Part shown: one piece after another, positions 1 through 8,750 of the stretch
How the letters are laid out: each line of letters starts with the position of its first letter
How positions within the stretch are numbered: position 1 is the stretch's first letter
From: a virus
Virus record (IMG/VR): IMGVR_UViG_3300027368_000102
Coordinates: 1 to 34,810 of that record
Direction: 5' to 3' (one strand)
DNA length: 34,810 nucleotides
Program-made: the position numbers and the translations under genes
Notes under the pieces: generated by a model
Told to the model about the DNA's origin: nothing
What the model saw: only the letters and a program-made list of their open reading frames with translations
Databases searched by the model: none

Positions 1-7
1 CAGGGGA

Positions 8-457
8 TTAGCCGATCGACATCCAGCTCGGTGGATTTTCCGAGTACGTTGGCTTGGCAGTAACCGAGGCGGTGATCGCTTCTTCGAGTGCCTCGTTCCG
101 AGAGAAACTTGCGATGCGACACGTGGCCCGTAGTCCTTGGGAACCGATACTCTCTGGCCCCGAGACCGGTCCGTCGAGAACGACAAATTCAATCGGCTCG
201 TTTTGGAGAAACGCGTTGACAACCGAAGTGAATCCGGAATCTTCTGGGTCAATGACCAACTCGAATTCCAACGACGCATCCTTGAGGGTGCTTACCGTTG
301 CTCGCCATCCTTGATTGGATCGAGTCGACACGTCGGCTTCACCCGTTTCCAGGTTCAGTGTTAGGTCACGAACGGTATTGAGTCCCGACCAAGTGGGGCT
401 CGCGTACGTCCCTGAGTTCATATAGAGCCTTGCATCGAGTCCTAGTTTTACACCCAT
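8..457 (-). CDS. Phage tail tube-like (major tail) protein
   Basis: Protein of 149 residues, the usual size for a siphovirus tail-tube subunit. It begins MGVKLGLDARLY and contains the pattern typical of these proteins: an N-terminal label-like strand, a mixed strand/turn middle with RDLTLNLETGEADVSTR, and a C-terminal half that ends in a strand rich in Thr and Ser. The start is supported by AAGGAG about nine bases upstream of the ATG. It is the last complete gene of the late operon inside the window and follows the HK97 gp10-like gene, the position where a major tail protein normally sits. The family call (TP901-1-type tail tube) rests on size, composition and order, not on a diagnostic motif; a generic virion protein is the alternative. 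Confidence 0.7.
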   Translation of the reverse strand: MGVKLGLDARLYMNSGTYASPTWSGLNTVRDLTLNLETGEADVSTRSNQGWRATVSTLKDASLEFELVIDPEDSGFTSVVNAFLQNEPIEFVVLDGPVSGPESIGSQGLRATCRIASFSRNEALEEAITASVTAKPTYSENPPSWMSIG

Positions 458-469
458 CGCATCTTCTCC

Positions 470-862
470 TTATCGAATGCTGCCAGCCCACATAGGTGGC
501 AATCGGTCTTTGACTTTTTCTAGGGCTGGTCCCATGAACGGTCGTTTGGGGTAATGCTCACGTCGAAACTTGCCACCAAACTCATGGGCTTTGCCAGCGG
601 TGGCAATCACATCGAAGTCAGGTCCGATGAGGGCCACGCCACGCTGTTTGTCGATTGCATACATGATCGATCGCTTGAGCTGGCCACGACGTGTGTTGGG
701 TGGACTACCTGGCATTGCAGCCGTCTGGCGTCTACGGATGGAGCGACGAGCCACCAAACGAATGGTCGCAGCCGCATGTCCAAGGCTTTTGAAGTTGCCT
801 TGCTGCGCCCTGCGTTTCACTTTGTCGATCGATTTCTTCGTGGTGACTTTAACGCCGATCAT
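470..862 (-). CDS. HK97 gp10-like head-tail/tail-completion protein
   Basis: 130-residue basic protein beginning MIGVKVTTKKSID. The open frame extends further upstream, but this ATG is chosen because it lies just 8 bases after the preceding stop and begins the conserved part. Features of the HK97 gp10 family are visible: a basic N-terminal helix region, the segment MPGSPPNTRRGQLKRSI (the family's PG.PP..RTG.L..SI pattern), a strand with ALIGPDFDVIATAGKAHEFG where the Y/H-E-F-G element is characteristic, and the ending RPFMGPALEKVKDRLP. Proteins of this family act at the head-tail joint or as tail completion factors. The gene lies between the large structural protein and the tail-tube-like gene, which fits. 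Confidence 0.8.
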   Translation of the reverse strand: MIGVKVTTKKSIDKVKRRAQQGNFKSLGHAAATIRLVARRSIRRRQTAAMPGSPPNTRRGQLKRSIMYAIDKQRGVALIGPDFDVIATAGKAHEFGGKFRREHYPKRPFMGPALEKVKDRLPPMWAGSIR

Positions 863-870
863 GGTTGCCC

Positions 871-2448
871 TTACGGTGCGGTGAATCCTTGTGCGTTGAC
901 GTAGACCGCAGCACCGGTGGTGATGCACGCAAAGTTCAGGGCCGCATTGGCCGTGGTCTTGAGTGGGTTCTCGAAGATGATCTCCGACATCGGAGCGTTG
1001 GCAGGCAAGTGACCTCGCCAAATGATCGTTGCTCCGTCTTTGAGGACGACTTCGGTGGCGACTGCCGAGTTGTTCGAGAGTTGCATCGAGCAGATGTAGC
1101 GACGCAGACTCGCACCCGCTGCGGCAACCAAGGGGACATCCGTCGTATTGATCGCACCACCCGCAGCAGCTACATACGACCATTCAAGTTCGGGAATTTG
1201 CCACGGACGCGTTACCAGTACACCTTGCAACGTAGAAACCAAGTCAGCCACATCACCGGTCGCGACGCTCGCGTACGCTGCTGTCTGCGCTCGCCCTGCG
1301 ACGCGCACAGGATTACCCGAGATAACAGCATCGTGGGCCGCCTGTCCGATAACGTTCGCTGTGACGGTTCCGATGTTGGTCGTGGTTGCGGTCGCACCGG
1401 TAAGGATCACCCCCACACCTTGACCGACGACGGTTTGGCCACGACCCGCAGTGATTTCAGCGGTGAGTTCCGCGTAATCCTGGCAGTTGATGAATTGGGA
1501 TTGGAAATTGATGTTCGCAGCTGGTGCGGCAGCGAGGGCAACGTGACCGGAACCTACAACGTATGAACCTCCAAACACGGTGCCGTTTAGATCAATCGTA
1601 TTGGGGTCGATCACCGTGGCGGAGTAATTGCCACGAACGGTAGCTCCATTGTTTGTAACACCTGCGAGATGATCTACCCACAGAGTTGGTGTTCCGGTGT
1701 ATCCATGTGCGGTCGACGTAAGACGGATGACATTGCCAGGTCCAGCGCCCGCGCCCGAAATCGCCTTGAAACCTTGATGATTCATCGAGCGGATGCGGAT
1801 TTTGTAGGTGGCGGTCGGATCTGGAATCTGTTGATGCCGAACGTACGAGTTCGAGCGTCCACCGGTCGAATCCATCGCTCGGGAGTGGAAGTAGCATTCG
1901 TCGGAGAATGGTTCGAGTTCGAGAATTGTGTAACTGACGGTGGTGACAATCGATGATGGCGCGGAGGGAAGTGGGGTCAGTCCGCCGTTTTGCACGCTAT
2001 AAACCATATTGCTAGCAGTCATATTCGCCGCACCGCCAAAGTCGATGTTCATGCTGTGCTTGCCATCCGGTATTCCGGTAGTTGGGTCCACCGAGACCGC
2101 TTCGATGATGTGATGCGTATTGGCTTGGCGAGGAGTTCCGGATTGAACCGCAATCATCGCTCGAAATGGAATCGTGAACGTGTCTTTCGAGAGCAGCTCG
2201 ACGTACCCTCCTGCGGTTGTTCCAGATCCGATGGTTAGGACGCCACCGGAGACGCTCGCCGTGGATCCACCGCTGGTGGTCAGATCCCAAAGGTCCGTCA
2301 GAGTTCGAGTCCAGGAATCGCGGAACTTCTTCTGGATCGATTTGACTTTGAACATGTCGTCCACGTCATCCAAGCCAGGAATCTCTCGGGTGACTCCACG
2401 CGAATTGGTGAACTGCATGCGGAATGGGCCAACGTCTCCGGTGGTCAT
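871..2448 (-). CDS. Large phage structural protein, unknown role
   Basis: 525 residues, starting MTTGDVGPFRMQFTNSRG. The N-terminal about 70 residues form a charged segment including DDVDDMFKVKSIQKKFRDSW. Residues about 60-210 look like a beta-rich carbohydrate- or lectin-type sandwich (alternating Ser/Thr/Gly strands). A middle element near VIRLTSTAHGYTGTPTLWVD followed by NTIDLNGT resembles a short beta-module found in many phage tail-associated proteins. The C-terminal 110 residues form another compact domain that starts near VPLVAAAGASLRRYICSMQL and looks like a decoration or receptor-proximal beta-domain. No catalytic motif is seen. It sits between tail-completion and gp10-like genes, an unusual position for such a long beta-rich protein; it may be a surface or neck decoration. 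The function is not established. Confidence 0.75.
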   Translation of the reverse strand: MTTGDVGPFRMQFTNSRGVTREIPGLDDVDDMFKVKSIQKKFRDSWTRTLTDLWDLTTSGGSTASVSGGVLTIGSGTTAGGYVELLSKDTFTIPFRAMIAVQSGTPRQANTHHIIEAVSVDPTTGIPDGKHSMNIDFGGAANMTASNMVYSVQNGGLTPLPSAPSSIVTTVSYTILELEPFSDECYFHSRAMDSTGGRSNSYVRHQQIPDPTATYKIRIRSMNHQGFKAISGAGAGPGNVIRLTSTAHGYTGTPTLWVDHLAGVTNNGATVRGNYSATVIDPNTIDLNGTVFGGSYVVGSGHVALAAAPAANINFQSQFINCQDYAELTAEITAGRGQTVVGQGVGVILTGATATTTNIGTVTANVIGQAAHDAVISGNPVRVAGRAQTAAYASVATGDVADLVSTLQGVLVTRPWQIPELEWSYVAAAGGAINTTDVPLVAAAGASLRRYICSMQLSNNSAVATEVVLKDGATIIWRGHLPANAPMSEIIFENPLKTTANAALNFACITTGAAVYVNAQGFTAP

Positions 2449-2451
2449 CGG

Positions 2452-2880
2452 TTATCTCCAAAGGCGAAACGTAAGAGTCAGGACGCTGGTGAATTGACGT
2501 AGTTCGTGCAAATGGTCGGGAGCATAGACCGGCAAGTTTTCCACGCTGGTGCAACGAGCCCCAGGGAAGCTCGATAGCGTATTGGATCGGAAGTAATCGG
2601 CGATCTCTTCGACCACGACCATCAGCAAATCGATGGCTTCGATTTCATTGGGTGTTTTCTTTTGGACTGCCACATCGATCTGGTAATCGAGGCTGTCTCG
2701 CGAGCGATCTAGCGATGCACTAATGATTCCCTTGGGGACCACGGTTACTTTGAGCTGCGACATCCCTTGCAGATCAAAGACCGGTAGGTAAAGCCGCTGC
2801 GCGGTGAACGGCTGACTGAACGAATTGCCGTTCAGCTCTGCGGTCACTGCATCGGCGATTGCGACGATACTTGCCGGCAT
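2452..2880 (-). CDS. Tail completion/terminator-like protein
   Basis: 142 residues with start MPASIVAIADAVTAELNG. A longer frame exists upstream, but this ATG overlaps the previous gene's stop as TAATG, so it is the likely translationally coupled start. The N-terminal helix, the central strand pattern with KVTVVPKG, the segment YQIDVAVQKK, and a long amphipathic helix (EIEAIDLLMVVVEEIADYF) before C-terminal strands match the layout of siphovirus tail-terminator or minor tail proteins. It lies directly after the putative connector and before the large structural protein. The assignment is by architecture and neighbourhood; no specific motif proves it. Confidence 0.65.
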   Translation of the reverse strand: MPASIVAIADAVTAELNGNSFSQPFTAQRLYLPVFDLQGMSQLKVTVVPKGIISASLDRSRDSLDYQIDVAVQKKTPNEIEAIDLLMVVVEEIADYFRSNTLSSFPGARCTSVENLPVYAPDHLHELRQFTSVLTLTFRLWR

Positions 2881-3260
2881 TACTCGATCCCGATCTGTTT
2901 TGTATGAATACGAAGAAGTCTGCGGTGTGGGTCCGACCATCGCCAAGGTGGTTCGCTCCCTGGGGCGTTAACCTCGTAGATGTAGACTTTGCCGTTGTCG
3001 GTTTCGCGGATCGTGTCACCACGTTCCGGCAGAACCTGAGAACTGGCGAGTACCAATTCCGCAGGTGAAACGAGAAAATCACGGTCGGTCCATTGCATGT
3101 GAACGCCCCCGTAACCATCCTCGATTTTCATCAGCGTCCGGCCGATGATTGCCGTGACGCTGGTTTGGTTGGCACCCCTCAGATAGACCACCGTGCTAGA
3201 CGCATGAGTCTTGAGCTGGTTGGCGAGCCATTCTTGGCCTGCACGAAGCATGTCGGCCAT
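2880..3260 (-). CDS. Head-tail connector-like protein
   Basis: 126 residues starting MADMLRAGQEWLANQLKTH; an ATG nine bases further in is also possible. The upstream open frame runs back into the preceding gene's 3' end and is not likely used, because this ATG sits 13 bases after the protease stop. The protein has an N-terminal helix followed by short strands (STVVYLRGANQTSV, GKVYIYEVN) and ends with RLLRIHTKQIGIE, the style of small head-completion proteins of siphoviruses. The next gene starts inside its stop codon, implying equal and coupled expression. Function is inferred from size and location between capsid genes and tail-completion genes. Confidence 0.6.
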   Translation of the reverse strand: MADMLRAGQEWLANQLKTHASSTVVYLRGANQTSVTAIIGRTLMKIEDGYGGVHMQWTDRDFLVSPAELVLASSQVLPERGDTIRETDNGKVYIYEVNAPGSEPPWRWSDPHRRLLRIHTKQIGIE

Positions 3261-3273
3261 GGCGCTGCTCCGC

Positions 3274-4527
3274 TTAGGATTTGATGTCCGGAGGAGTCTT
3301 GCCGTTTTGTTCAACGAGCTTGATCAGTTGAGAATACTGATCCATGAGCTGATTAAACTGCTCGTCATCAAGAAGCGTTTTCCCACGATTCTTGCGTGCA
3401 TTTCGAATAGCACCAAGCACCAGAGGGATTCCATATTGCAACCCCAAGATGATCGCAATGCTTGATGCGGCTGAGGTAGCAACCAAACCTCCTGCTGTCC
3501 AGGACGGTATAAGTCGAAAACGACCCGGCGTCGGATCCCATTCTTCTGGATCCCGAGGGGTTGGTCGTATCTTTGGTCGATCGACGATCGAGTCGATCAC
3601 ATCATCTTGCACCTGTGCTTGGGCGAGCAAACCCATTGGCCATTGCAATGGTTCGCCGAGCGTAGTTGAAGGAACCTGGACGATCTGTTCGGAGCCGCTG
3701 GCTTCTTCGGTTTGACAACTAACTTCCCGGGTGCCGGATGGTAGACCCTCGAGCGTTGTTGGAAGCTTGCCTCGCATCGCGCTGAGTAGAAACGGAGTCG
3801 ATTGGCCAAGCCCCTCGCCACCACCAGCCCAGGTAAGTAGCCCGACGACACGCGGACCTTCATCCGTGTAGTCGATCAGACTCGAGCCGCTGCGTCCTCC
3901 GATGGCTTCCGGTTTCCAAGAGAGGATTTGACCTTCCTTGCGATTGAGCCGAAGAACCTGAAGGCTTGGCCATTCGCATCGCGGGCATCCGAAGGTCGTC
4001 ACCGACGATTGGTTGCTAGGGTAGCGATCGGCTAGAGGGATCGGATCGACGTCTTTGGCGAATGCAGGACTGCACTTGAGCAAGGCGAAGTCGACGCTGG
4101 TGCCTCGACCATAACCGGAGGCGATGATCGTCCCGGTTCCTTTCTCGCTACTGCCGTTGGTATTCCAGCGTTCTACGTTGACGGTTCGGCCACGCGCGGT
4201 ACCTGCCACGTGTGCGTTGGTAAGCACAATCGCATTCCCTTCGGGGGTGCGACCGACAACCGTACCACTTCCGCATACACCACTGACCGTAACGCGAACC
4301 GTGGCCCGGACGACCTGATCGAAACGATCGCCAGCGATGCCGACGGCTGTTGCCCTCGGTTCCTGGTCTACAAGGGTGAGTTCCTCACGAAGTGGATCAA
4401 TGTAGATCGTGCTCTGGACTTGCCCAGCCTGGCACTTGCCATCGATGCAGATCGTTTCTTGGGAGAATGCAACGGTGGCGATGCAAACAGCCACCAGAGC
4501 TACCAGCGACAAACACTTGGTTTTCAT
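3274..4527 (-). CDS. Secreted, membrane-anchored trypsin-like serine protease
   Basis: 417 residues. Residues 1-22 are a classic signal peptide (positive start MKTK, hydrophobic core, cleavage near AFSQ). Residues about 70-255 form a chymotrypsin-fold protease: His106 in TNAHVAG, Asp146 in SVDFALLK and Ser213 in GGRSGSSL make a complete catalytic triad. Several Cys (Cys85, 152, 181, 184 and others) could form disulfides after export. A proline- and acid-rich linker leads to a hydrophobic segment at about 346-374, then a charged cytoplasmic tail with a short predicted coiled coil (DEQFNQLMDQYSQLIKLVEQ). AGGAATC precedes the ATG. It lies within the head-assembly operon between the DUF2190 gene and the connector gene, yet an exported protease is not a virion-assembly enzyme; the prohead protease is a different fold and is fused to the capsid gene. 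Likely a lysogenic-conversion or envelope-processing factor. Confidence 0.88.
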   Translation of the reverse strand: MKTKCLSLVALVAVCIATVAFSQETICIDGKCQAGQVQSTIYIDPLREELTLVDQEPRATAVGIAGDRFDQVVRATVRVTVSGVCGSGTVVGRTPEGNAIVLTNAHVAGTARGRTVNVERWNTNGSSEKGTGTIIASGYGRGTSVDFALLKCSPAFAKDVDPIPLADRYPSNQSSVTTFGCPRCEWPSLQVLRLNRKEGQILSWKPEAIGGRSGSSLIDYTDEGPRVVGLLTWAGGGEGLGQSTPFLLSAMRGKLPTTLEGLPSGTREVSCQTEEASGSEQIVQVPSTTLGEPLQWPMGLLAQAQVQDDVIDSIVDRPKIRPTPRDPEEWDPTPGRFRLIPSWTAGGLVATSAASSIAIILGLQYGIPLVLGAIRNARKNRGKTLLDDEQFNQLMDQYSQLIKLVEQNGKTPPDIKS

Positions 4528-4583
4528 AGTGATTCCTGCGAATGAATAGGTTTCAAAATTGGAAATACGAATCTGATGCGGGG

Positions 4584-4913
4584 TTACTGACTAAGTCGCA
4601 TTCGGACCGTGGTGTCTGCGGACGCCGCAGCGCGAACCACTTTGCCGATCGACTTGTTCCCTGCGGAGGTGGTGGTTACGACATTGGCGGTGTCATCCCA
4701 ATACAGGATGGTCCCAGCCGTGTAGGCCACACCGGTGTTCTTGTTGAAGTCAAAGACTCCATCGACGGCAAGGGAACCGGTTTCACCGGCTGCCAGCGGA
4801 CGGACTGTAACCCCCACAAGATCGCCCTGGACGACCACATCCCCGGAGGCAAGAGCGCCCACGGGGGTGTGATCGATGTAGTGACCTTCCTGAATAAATG
4901 TTGCCTGTGGCAT
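4584..4913 (-). CDS. DUF2190 family capsid decoration-like protein
   Basis: 109 residues with the DUF2190 layout: MPQATFIQEGHYIDHTP at the start (the family's F.q.G..idyTp element), GDVVVQGDLVGVTVRPLAAG, a VDGVFDFNK segment, GTILYWDD, and a closing IGKVVRAAASADTTVRMRL. Members are placed next to major capsid genes in many phages and are thought to decorate or stabilise the capsid; older annotations as a recombinase are unreliable. The gene lies 60 bases downstream of the capsid fusion gene; that gap holds the 12-bp palindrome GCCTAGCTAGGC (4,962-4,973). The start has no strong ribosome-binding site but is the only Met that includes the conserved N-terminus. Confidence 0.85.
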   Translation of the reverse strand: MPQATFIQEGHYIDHTPVGALASGDVVVQGDLVGVTVRPLAAGETGSLAVDGVFDFNKNTGVAYTAGTILYWDDTANVVTTTSAGNKSIGKVVRAAASADTTVRMRLSQ

Positions 4914-4973
4914 GATTGGTTTAACCTCAACTTATGAATTCAATGAAAGAATGAACGAGGTGCCTAGCTAGGC

Positions 4974-7028
4974 TTATGCCTCACCCTTGCACTTGATCGC
5001 TGCGCGTGGGTCTTGAAGACTCGCACCGAAGTCGTGATAACCGCGCATCTGGACGCCCAGGACGTTGAAATCAGCCGTAGCGGTTTCGATCGTTGGGGCT
5101 TCTTGGCCGTTCAAGAAAGCAACTTCGATCAGCGGAAGATCGTTGGGATCCGACAGCAAGTACCAAGCCTTGGTCGAATTCCCTGTATAAATCGTGTTGC
5201 CGAGGTAACGGCTGATCTCCACACGGAACTTACCAGCGTGAGGGTTGCTAATTGGAGTTCTGGCGTTGGCCGTGTTGTCTCGCATCTCCAAAGATTTGTA
5301 GAGCTGCGAGCCGATCGCGGACAATGACGTCGGCACCAGTAAAATCGCCGGCATCGTTCCGATCGGTTTTCCATCGGAGTCCACCAAGTCGTAGTAGGCA
5401 ACCTCTGCTTTGGTGAGCCCATCGATCGACAAAACGGTATCGGTCCCGGTCAAAAAGTTTTTGTTGCCTGCGGTGAAGAACGCCGAATTGTTCATGAACG
5501 TAGTCCAGAACACATCGTTGATCTTCATCCCTGATCCCCGGCCCAGCTTCCTAGGTACGGTGGTGATTGCTCCCAGATCATCGTTGATGAAATCTCGACG
5601 ATCCACACCGAGCATCAACCCGTAGGTGTCTGCCTTGTTCGTAAAGCTCTCGTTCCCAAGATTCCCGTGCTTGATTTCCCCCCCAGGGGCCACCAGCTCG
5701 TACTGATCTTTACCGATCAGCCGATAGCTCGTCACGGTTTTGAAGTCCGTTACATTACGCACCGAGCAGATGTTACGCCATGTGCGTTCCACGGTGTAGA
5801 AACCCTCAAGAAGGAACTTGTTTGCCACGTTCGAGAGAATTCCACCGATGTCGATATTGCTTACCGAGCTCGCTTCCACACGCTGGCCGAACGCTGCTCG
5901 CATCACCTCGCGGTTGTCTCGAAAAGTCCGTCCCGTATAACCATTGGCCCAAGCGGTTTCGAGCAGAAGTTCCTGAAGACCGATCCCCCCTCGGAACTTC
6001 TTGGAAGCAATCTCAAGGCTTTGCTCGGGAATATGCTGCTCGACGTCCATAAGATTAGCGCTGATATAACAGGCGGCCTCTAGGACGCTGGCGCTAATTG
6101 TGTTTTGCGGGACATGGATCGCAGGAACTTCGGGGCGCATCATTCGGATCTTCATGAGTTCAGCTTTCTCAAGGTTCCATCCTTCGCGGATCGCTTGGGC
6201 TTCGACTAGCGGAAGAGCCCCGTTGTAAATGCTGCGAATGCCAGCAATACGCTCGAGTTCAGTAGCATGGGCCGCCCTCATGGCTTCCACTTCGCTAATC
6301 CCCTCAGGAGGATTCGTGACTGGCTCGACTGGAACTGGATTCGGGGGAACCAAGACCGGTACTGGATCCGGAGCAACCGGAGTCGCTGGAGTTACGGCTT
6401 GGTCGTCTTGGTTTGCAGTTTGACTTTGATCCATCTCGGATTCTCCAAAGGTTGCAGATGCCTGAGCTGCGACACTCGCGCTAGTGGCTCCGTCGGCACC
6501 AAGGTCTACGAAACTGATTTCACCAAGCGAGGATCTTCGAATCACATTCACCGGACCGTTGTATTGGTTGCCGTTGACGGTGACCTTTTGACCTTCCTTG
6601 ACGAACTCGAACTCATCCACACCGGTCCCCACGCTTGCTTGCCATGGGAATCCGTTCTTTGAACTGACGACTACCTCACGAGCAGCAGGTGTATCCCGAG
6701 AGACCACACCGGTGGCTACAAGCTGGCCGGCCTCGACTCGGATCGAGTCGGTATGACCAACACCCGAGAGAGGATCGTGTCCGAATCGGATCGGCCGCGC
6801 TTGCGATGGGATCGATAGACCAGCCAGGTCGATGATCACAGGGTGCCGCCATCCAGCGACTCGCATCTGGCCACCTGTATATGCGACCATCCGAAAACGG
6901 GGGAGCACACCGCTTGATGCACCGTCAGCCGATGCATCGACATCGATCACCGCTGTTGCATTTAACCTCAGTTGGTTGCGATTCTCTTCGGCCTTAATCG
7001 TCGATGGGGACTTCATCGTCTTGGACAT
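4974..7028 (-). CDS. Prohead protease / major capsid protein fusion
   Basis: 684 residues combining maturation protease, linker/scaffold and capsid shell protein. Residues about 40-190 are an HK97-type prohead protease: His84 in RFGHD, Ser132 in WQASVG, and an acidic third residue in SLGEISFVDLGAD (Glu170 or Asp175). Residues about 205-245 are a Pro/Val-rich linker, about 245-335 is a helical scaffold-like region, and about 340-684 is the capsid domain with the substrate-like stretch ending IKCKGEA. The protease is expected to cut itself free during assembly. The start overlaps the 3' end of the portal gene by 35 bases; a second Met four codons in (7,016) is equally possible. Fused protease-capsid genes are known in other phages. 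A broken homologue of the protease part lies at 33,849-34,169. Confidence 0.93.
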   Translation of the reverse strand: MSKTMKSPSTIKAEENRNQLRLNATAVIDVDASADGASSGVLPRFRMVAYTGGQMRVAGWRHPVIIDLAGLSIPSQARPIRFGHDPLSGVGHTDSIRVEAGQLVATGVVSRDTPAAREVVVSSKNGFPWQASVGTGVDEFEFVKEGQKVTVNGNQYNGPVNVIRRSSLGEISFVDLGADGATSASVAAQASATFGESEMDQSQTANQDDQAVTPATPVAPDPVPVLVPPNPVPVEPVTNPPEGISEVEAMRAAHATELERIAGIRSIYNGALPLVEAQAIREGWNLEKAELMKIRMMRPEVPAIHVPQNTISASVLEAACYISANLMDVEQHIPEQSLEIASKKFRGGIGLQELLLETAWANGYTGRTFRDNREVMRAAFGQRVEASSVSNIDIGGILSNVANKFLLEGFYTVERTWRNICSVRNVTDFKTVTSYRLIGKDQYELVAPGGEIKHGNLGNESFTNKADTYGLMLGVDRRDFINDDLGAITTVPRKLGRGSGMKINDVFWTTFMNNSAFFTAGNKNFLTGTDTVLSIDGLTKAEVAYYDLVDSDGKPIGTMPAILLVPTSLSAIGSQLYKSLEMRDNTANARTPISNPHAGKFRVEISRYLGNTIYTGNSTKAWYLLSDPNDLPLIEVAFLNGQEAPTIETATADFNVLGVQMRGYHDFGASLQDPRAAIKCKGEA

Positions 7029-8448
7029 CTTGTGGATCCTGAATTGGAGTTTGAGAAACTTGCTCGGCAGCTAAACCAAGCTCAGATATAAGTGCAATCT
7101 CCCTTGCACGCTGGCGAAGCTGAACTTCCCAGTCTTGCCCCCGCTTGGCATACTCGTCTGCCAAGGTGGTGGTGTGGCTTGCTAGCCGAGTGGCTTGTGC
7201 GTTGGCTTCTTTGGCAGGATCAACATGTTCATGACCATCCCAGAACCATTGATGTGGCCATTGTGCAATGGGACCTAAACCTGTTGGAAGCAAATCAGGT
7301 ATGAGCGAGGCTTCATCAAGCCAAGCTGAGAGGATACGATCGAGAATAACTCGCTCTAAATGCGATTGCTCAACACGGATCGCTTTGAAATAAATTTGTC
7401 CATCAAGACGCCCACTCGCATAGTTATAAGAACTGGAATTGCAGGCAGCAAAATTATAAGGCATACTTAAGCATCGAGCGATCTCGTTGAGCAACTCACG
7501 TTTAAACTCCGCATACGTTGTAGATGGTTGTTCAGCCTGCATTTGAGCCATCTTCCATCCACCTGGCATGGTGACCAATGCACGCTTCTCAAGCTCGATT
7601 GGTTCGAATGGTTCTGCTGCATCAGCCTCTCCATTCGCAGGTGCATCGGTATAGAGGATCCCTGCAAAGTCAGCTGCAGTCTCTGCTGCAGCAAGAACCG
7701 CTAAAGTGAATCTTCGCAATTGAGCAAATAGCGGTAGGGCTGGCATGATGTCAGGGATGCCACGCGTTTGTCCTGGCCTATCGGCTCGAAACCAATGGAG
7801 CACAGACGATGCTGGGATCTGCTCGTAGTCGCTTCTTCCCCAGTAGTATCCATCCCCTGGATGACTTCGAAGTACGTGGTACTCGATAGGATTACCAGCA
7901 ATATCAAATACGATCCCGTCAACAGCGGTTGTCGAGAGCCTATCGAGATCGGACGTCGTGACCTGGTCGGCCTCGATGAGACGCAAGTCGAGTTGAACTT
8001 GCGTGCTTAGTCGAGGATTGTTCACCAAGACAGCAAATGCCTCGCCATCCGTGGCACGTGCCATCCGCATCGTGCGGAGTTTCTCTGCAAGGTTTACGGC
8101 CTTTGCCCACATCATGAAGGCATGCTCGATGCGACGGTTCGCTTCGGAGTCGGCAGTAAGCATTTGTAACCGGGGGCCGGTACCCACTACGTCATGCGCG
8201 AGGGTTAGCACAATCCCACGAGCATACGAGTTGTTGGCCGTTTCATACCGAGCACGGTTCCTAAGGATCCGCCGAACCTCGGCGCTATTGGATGCGTTGG
8301 GCGAGAGCCCATCGGCATTGGCCCAATGGCGACGATTATCATCGGTGGTCACCGCAGCGTCATAACGAGCGCGCACGACCCTTGCAATGTTTCGCGATTG
8401 CGAGGGAGTGCTTTTTGGCGACCACCAATTGGAAATCCAGGACAACAC
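6994..8448 (-). CDS. Lambda-type portal protein
   Basis: 484 residues, the usual length for the lambda gpB-like portal family. Recognisable parts are the N-terminal RHWANADGLSPNASNS and RARYETANNSYARGIVLTL (family pattern with N-N-.-A-.-G), VGTGPRLQ, the motif DGEAFAVLV, the segment EADQVTT, and the late region SMPYNFAACNSSSYNYASGRL, which is typical of this family. It forms the dodecameric ring at the capsid vertex through which DNA enters. It is preceded by two bases and the small gene at 8,451-8,648, and its end overlaps the capsid fusion start by 35 bases. A remnant of another phage's portal end (GDDWESELNQRAKEIS) is at about 34,197-34,290. Confidence 0.95.
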   Translation of the reverse strand: MLSWISNWWSPKSTPSQSRNIARVVRARYDAAVTTDDNRRHWANADGLSPNASNSAEVRRILRNRARYETANNSYARGIVLTLAHDVVGTGPRLQMLTADSEANRRIEHAFMMWAKAVNLAEKLRTMRMARATDGEAFAVLVNNPRLSTQVQLDLRLIEADQVTTSDLDRLSTTAVDGIVFDIAGNPIEYHVLRSHPGDGYYWGRSDYEQIPASSVLHWFRADRPGQTRGIPDIMPALPLFAQLRRFTLAVLAAAETAADFAGILYTDAPANGEADAAEPFEPIELEKRALVTMPGGWKMAQMQAEQPSTTYAEFKRELLNEIARCLSMPYNFAACNSSSYNYASGRLDGQIYFKAIRVEQSHLERVILDRILSAWLDEASLIPDLLPTGLGPIAQWPHQWFWDGHEHVDPAKEANAQATRLASHTTTLADEYAKRGQDWEVQLRQRAREIALISELGLAAEQVSQTPIQDPQDVQDDEVPIDD

Positions 8449-8450
8449 GG

Positions 8451-8648
8451 TTACTCGGCCCCCGGTGGAACGATCTTGTTGAAGACCAAGCCACGACGCT
8501 TCGATTTCGCAGCTTGCTTGGAGGCTAAATAGCGATCGGCTTCAATCTGGTCGGTCAGCTTGTGCTGCTCGATACTGCCCGCATCGCCCGAGGCCTTTGC
8601 AGGTCCTTGCGCGTTTTCAAGAATGGTGTCTTTTAGCTCATCAGCCAT
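8451..8648 (-). CDS. Small conserved head-region protein
   Basis: 65 residues: MADELKDTILENAQGPAKAS, then a Lys/Ala-rich helical part with DQIEADRYLASKQAAKSKRR. Proteins with this N-A-Q-G-P...S-.-E-Q-H...Q-I-E-A-D-R-Y pattern are often found immediately before lambda-type portal genes, the place held by gpW-like proteins in lambda. Its end is two bases before the portal start. The role (possibly head-tail joining or portal assembly) is unproven. It is followed upstream by a 100-base gap without a gene. Confidence 0.7.
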   Translation of the reverse strand: MADELKDTILENAQGPAKASGDAGSIEQHKLTDQIEADRYLASKQAAKSKRRGLVFNKIVPPGAE

Positions 8649-8750
8649 GGGGTCAGCTCCAGTTCGATAGACAATGCGTCTGCCTATCTGTAGAACTACC
8701 CGGTCAGTTGCTCATCTGACGTAAAAAAAGTCTGATTTGTTCGAGTATTG

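Noticed and set aside
865-1566. 233-codon plus-strand frame opposite the large structural gene
   Set aside because: Very Arg-rich composition and antisense to a well-placed virion gene.
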